Part shown: piece by piece, positions 6,763 through 8,111 of the stretch
Layout: each line of letters starts with the position of its first letter
Numbering within the stretch: position 1 is the stretch's first letter
From: Anaerolineaceae bacterium
GTDB taxonomy: Bacteria > Chloroflexota > Anaerolineae > Anaerolineales > Anaerolineaceae
Assembly: GCA_003448875.1 (NCBI GenBank)
Contig: DLXG01000212.1
Coordinates: forward strand, 1-8,111
DNA: 8,111 bases
Direction: 5' to 3'
Program-made: the position numbers and the translations under genes
Notes under the pieces: model-generated
Seen by the model: only the letters and a program-made list of their open reading frames with translations
Told to the model about the DNA's origin: nothing
Databases searched by the model: none

Positions 6763-7512
6763 ATGAATCACCCAATCGTCACCACTCACGACCTGACCAA
6801 AGTGTACGGTCATGGCTCAACGGCCATCCGCGCGCTGGATGGGGTTAATCTTTCCATTCAACCGGGGGAATTTGTCGCAGTAATGGGCCCCAGCGGCTGC
6901 GGCAAATCCACCCTGCTGCACCTGATAGGAGGACTGGATCGCCCTACTTCTGGAAAAGTGTTGCTGGATGGTCAGGATTTGACCAATCTCAGCGATGATG
7001 AGGTTACCGCCATCCGGCGTAGGAAAATGGGATTTGTGTTTCAATTCTTCAATCTCATTCCGGTGCTGACGGCACTGGAAAACACCGCCCTGCCGATGAT
7101 ACTGGATGGAGTTCGGCCGGCAGAAGCCCGTCAGCGGGCGCAGGAATGGCTGGAACGGGTCGGTATGGGGCATCGCTTAAGTCATCATCCTGCTGAACTT
7201 TCCGGCGGTGAACAACAGCGGGTAGCCATTGCCCGCGCGCTGGCAAGCGAGCCGGTCCTCATTCTGGCGGATGAACCGACCGGCAACCTGGACTCGCGCG
7301 CTTCTGAAGAGATTGCGACGTTATTAAGACAGATTTCCTCGACCTGGGAACGGACTGTGCTGATGGTGACCCATGATGCCCGCATTGCAGCCTATGCGGA
7401 TCGCATCGTCTTTCTGAAGGACGGCAAAATTGTGGATCAAACCATCTTAGAACACCGCAACGGCGAACAAACCGAAGCCGTGCTGGATAAAATGCGGGAA
7501 ATTGGCGACTGA
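6763..7512 (+). CDS. ABC transporter ATP-binding protein, MacB/LolD type
   Basis: This is a 249-residue nucleotide-binding subunit, full length for the family. It shows Walker [10 protein letters not shown] (42-50), Q-loop VFQFFNLIP with Q94, signature LSGGEQQR (146-153), Walker [14 protein letters not shown] (166-178) and H-loop VTHD with H204. The [16 protein letters not shown] stretch and the TGNLDS after Walker B are characteristic of the MacB/LolD/FtsE group, which pairs with FtsX-like permeases. These act as mechanotransmission or efflux systems that handle lipoproteins, peptides or antimicrobials and are not classic importers. GGAGG (6754-6758) precedes the ATG by 4 bases. It lies between the PadR gene and the permease gene (22 bases downstream), so it probably forms one operon with them. 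The substrate cannot be read from the sequence. Confidence 0.95.
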   Translation: MNHPIVTTHDLTKVYGHGSTAIRALDGVNLSIQPGEFVAVMGPSGCGKSTLLHLIGGLDRPTSGKVLLDGQDLTNLSDDEVTAIRRRKMGFVFQFFNLIPVLTALENTALPMILDGVRPAEARQRAQEWLERVGMGHRLSHHPAELSGGEQQRVAIARALASEPVLILADEPTGNLDSRASEEIATLLRQISSTWERTVLMVTHDARIAAYADRIVFLKDGKIVDQTILEHRNGEQTEAVLDKMREIGD

Positions 7513-7534
7513 TCATCAGGATAAGGAGCGCAAG

Positions 7535-8111
7535 ATGAACCTGTATTTGACTCTGGCATGGAGATATTTGAGCGGGCGCAAGCTGCGCACCGCTCTGACT
7601 ACCCTCGCCATTACCTTTGGGGTGCTGGTAATTTTTGGCATGAATACCTTTTTACCCACCTTCCTGAAGGCGTATCAGACGCAGGTGATGGCGGCAGCCG
7701 GGCAGGTGGATGTAACCATCACGCATCGAACCGGCGAGACCTTTGATCCGTCGGTTTTAGAAAAGGTGCGCGCGGTAGAGGGAGTTGAGGTTGCCAGCGG
7801 TTCGCTGGAGCGGATCATCAACCTGCCGGCGGACTACTTTGATCAGGACCCGCAGGCATTTGACCGCATCACTGCGTTGATGTTGAAAGGGATTGACCCC
7901 GTTGTTGGGCGTCAGATGATTGCCTATAACATTGTGGAAGGACGTTTCCTCGAACCGCAGGATACGGAGGCTGCTGTCATCACCCGCTCGCTGGCGCGGG
8001 AGATCGGTGTGGGGGTGGGGGATACAATCGCTTTACCCACGGCTACCGGCATTGCGGAATTAAAAGCGGTCGGTCTTTTACCGGAGCGGATGCTCCCGGG
8101 CAATGAGAAAG
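7535..8111 (+). CDS. FtsX/MacB-type ABC transporter permease, N-terminal part (cut by window end)
   Basis: An open frame runs from ATG 7535 to the right edge, giving 192 residues with no stop. The N-terminus LTLAWRYLSGRKLRTALTTL is the typical amphipathic start of MacB/FtsX permeases. One transmembrane helix follows at about 20-40 (LTTLAITFGVLVIFGM), then the start of a large extracytoplasmic MacB_PCD-like domain. This includes VDVTITHRTGETFDP, VEGVEVASGS, MIAYNIVEGRFL and the common VITRSLAREIGVGVGDTIAL at 148-167. Members of this family carry three more helices near the C-terminus, which must lie outside the window. AAGGAG (7523-7528) lies 6 bases before the ATG. It is the membrane partner of the preceding ATPase. 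Confidence 0.9.
   Translation, partial: MNLYLTLAWRYLSGRKLRTALTTLAITFGVLVIFGMNTFLPTFLKAYQTQVMAAAGQVDVTITHRTGETFDPSVLEKVRAVEGVEVASGSLERIINLPADYFDQDPQAFDRITALMLKGIDPVVGRQMIAYNIVEGRFLEPQDTEAAVITRSLAREIGVGVGDTIALPTATGIAELKAVGLLPERMLPGNEK

Noticed and set aside
7558..7746. 62-codon + strand open frame inside the permease gene
   Set aside because: It is out of frame with the permease, which has a good ribosome binding site, a family-typical N-terminus and an open frame to the window edge.

Overview
The window holds eight genes, all on the + strand, in two blocks. The style fits Chloroflexota, probably Anaerolineae: a class III (Flp-type) pilin leader reading GQGLLEYG, a receiver-TadZ/CpaE fusion, large GAF/PAS hybrid histidine kinases, a PadR-controlled ABC exporter and intermediate base composition. 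That assignment is from memory of protein style, not from a search.

Block 1 (about 97-6027) reads as one operon. It encodes: (1) an intact phosphoreceiver fused to a TadZ/CpaE-like ATPase domain whose P-loop lysine is missing; (2) an Flp-type pilin N-terminus fused to a roughly 180-residue, cysteine-rich domain that looks like the concanavalin-like (LamG/DUF1080) fold; (3) a small single-pass membrane protein with a carboxypeptidase-regulatory-like beta domain; (4) a membrane hybrid histidine kinase (2 TM, GAF, PAS, PAS, HisKA, HATPase, REC, REC); and (5) a stand-alone HPt protein overlapping the kinase's original 3' end. Genes 1, 4 and 5 contain every module of a multistep phosphorelay (His, Asp, His, Asp). 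The free receiver that could act as the last acceptor is the one on the TadZ-like protein. I infer a self-contained sensory relay acting on pilus or surface-protein biogenesis.

The kinase is broken in its last receiver. An 11-base, period-4 TTGA tract at 5525-5535 carries what looks like one extra 4-base unit. It causes a stop at 5546-5548. Removing 4 bases restores a canonical receiver C-terminus, a 1036-residue protein and an 11-base overlap with the HPt gene.

Block 2 (about 6075 to the right edge) starts with a near-consensus sigma-70 promoter. It encodes a PadR-family regulator, a MacB/LolD-type ABC ATPase and the start of an FtsX/MacB-type permease that is cut by the window end. This is the usual layout of a PadR-autoregulated efflux or stress operon. 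Two features stand out: a large imperfect inverted repeat centred on the predicted transcription start, and an AT-hook-like tail on the PadR protein. No RNA genes, CRISPR arrays, insertion sequences or convincing terminators were seen. There is no gene-free stretch longer than 300 bases.
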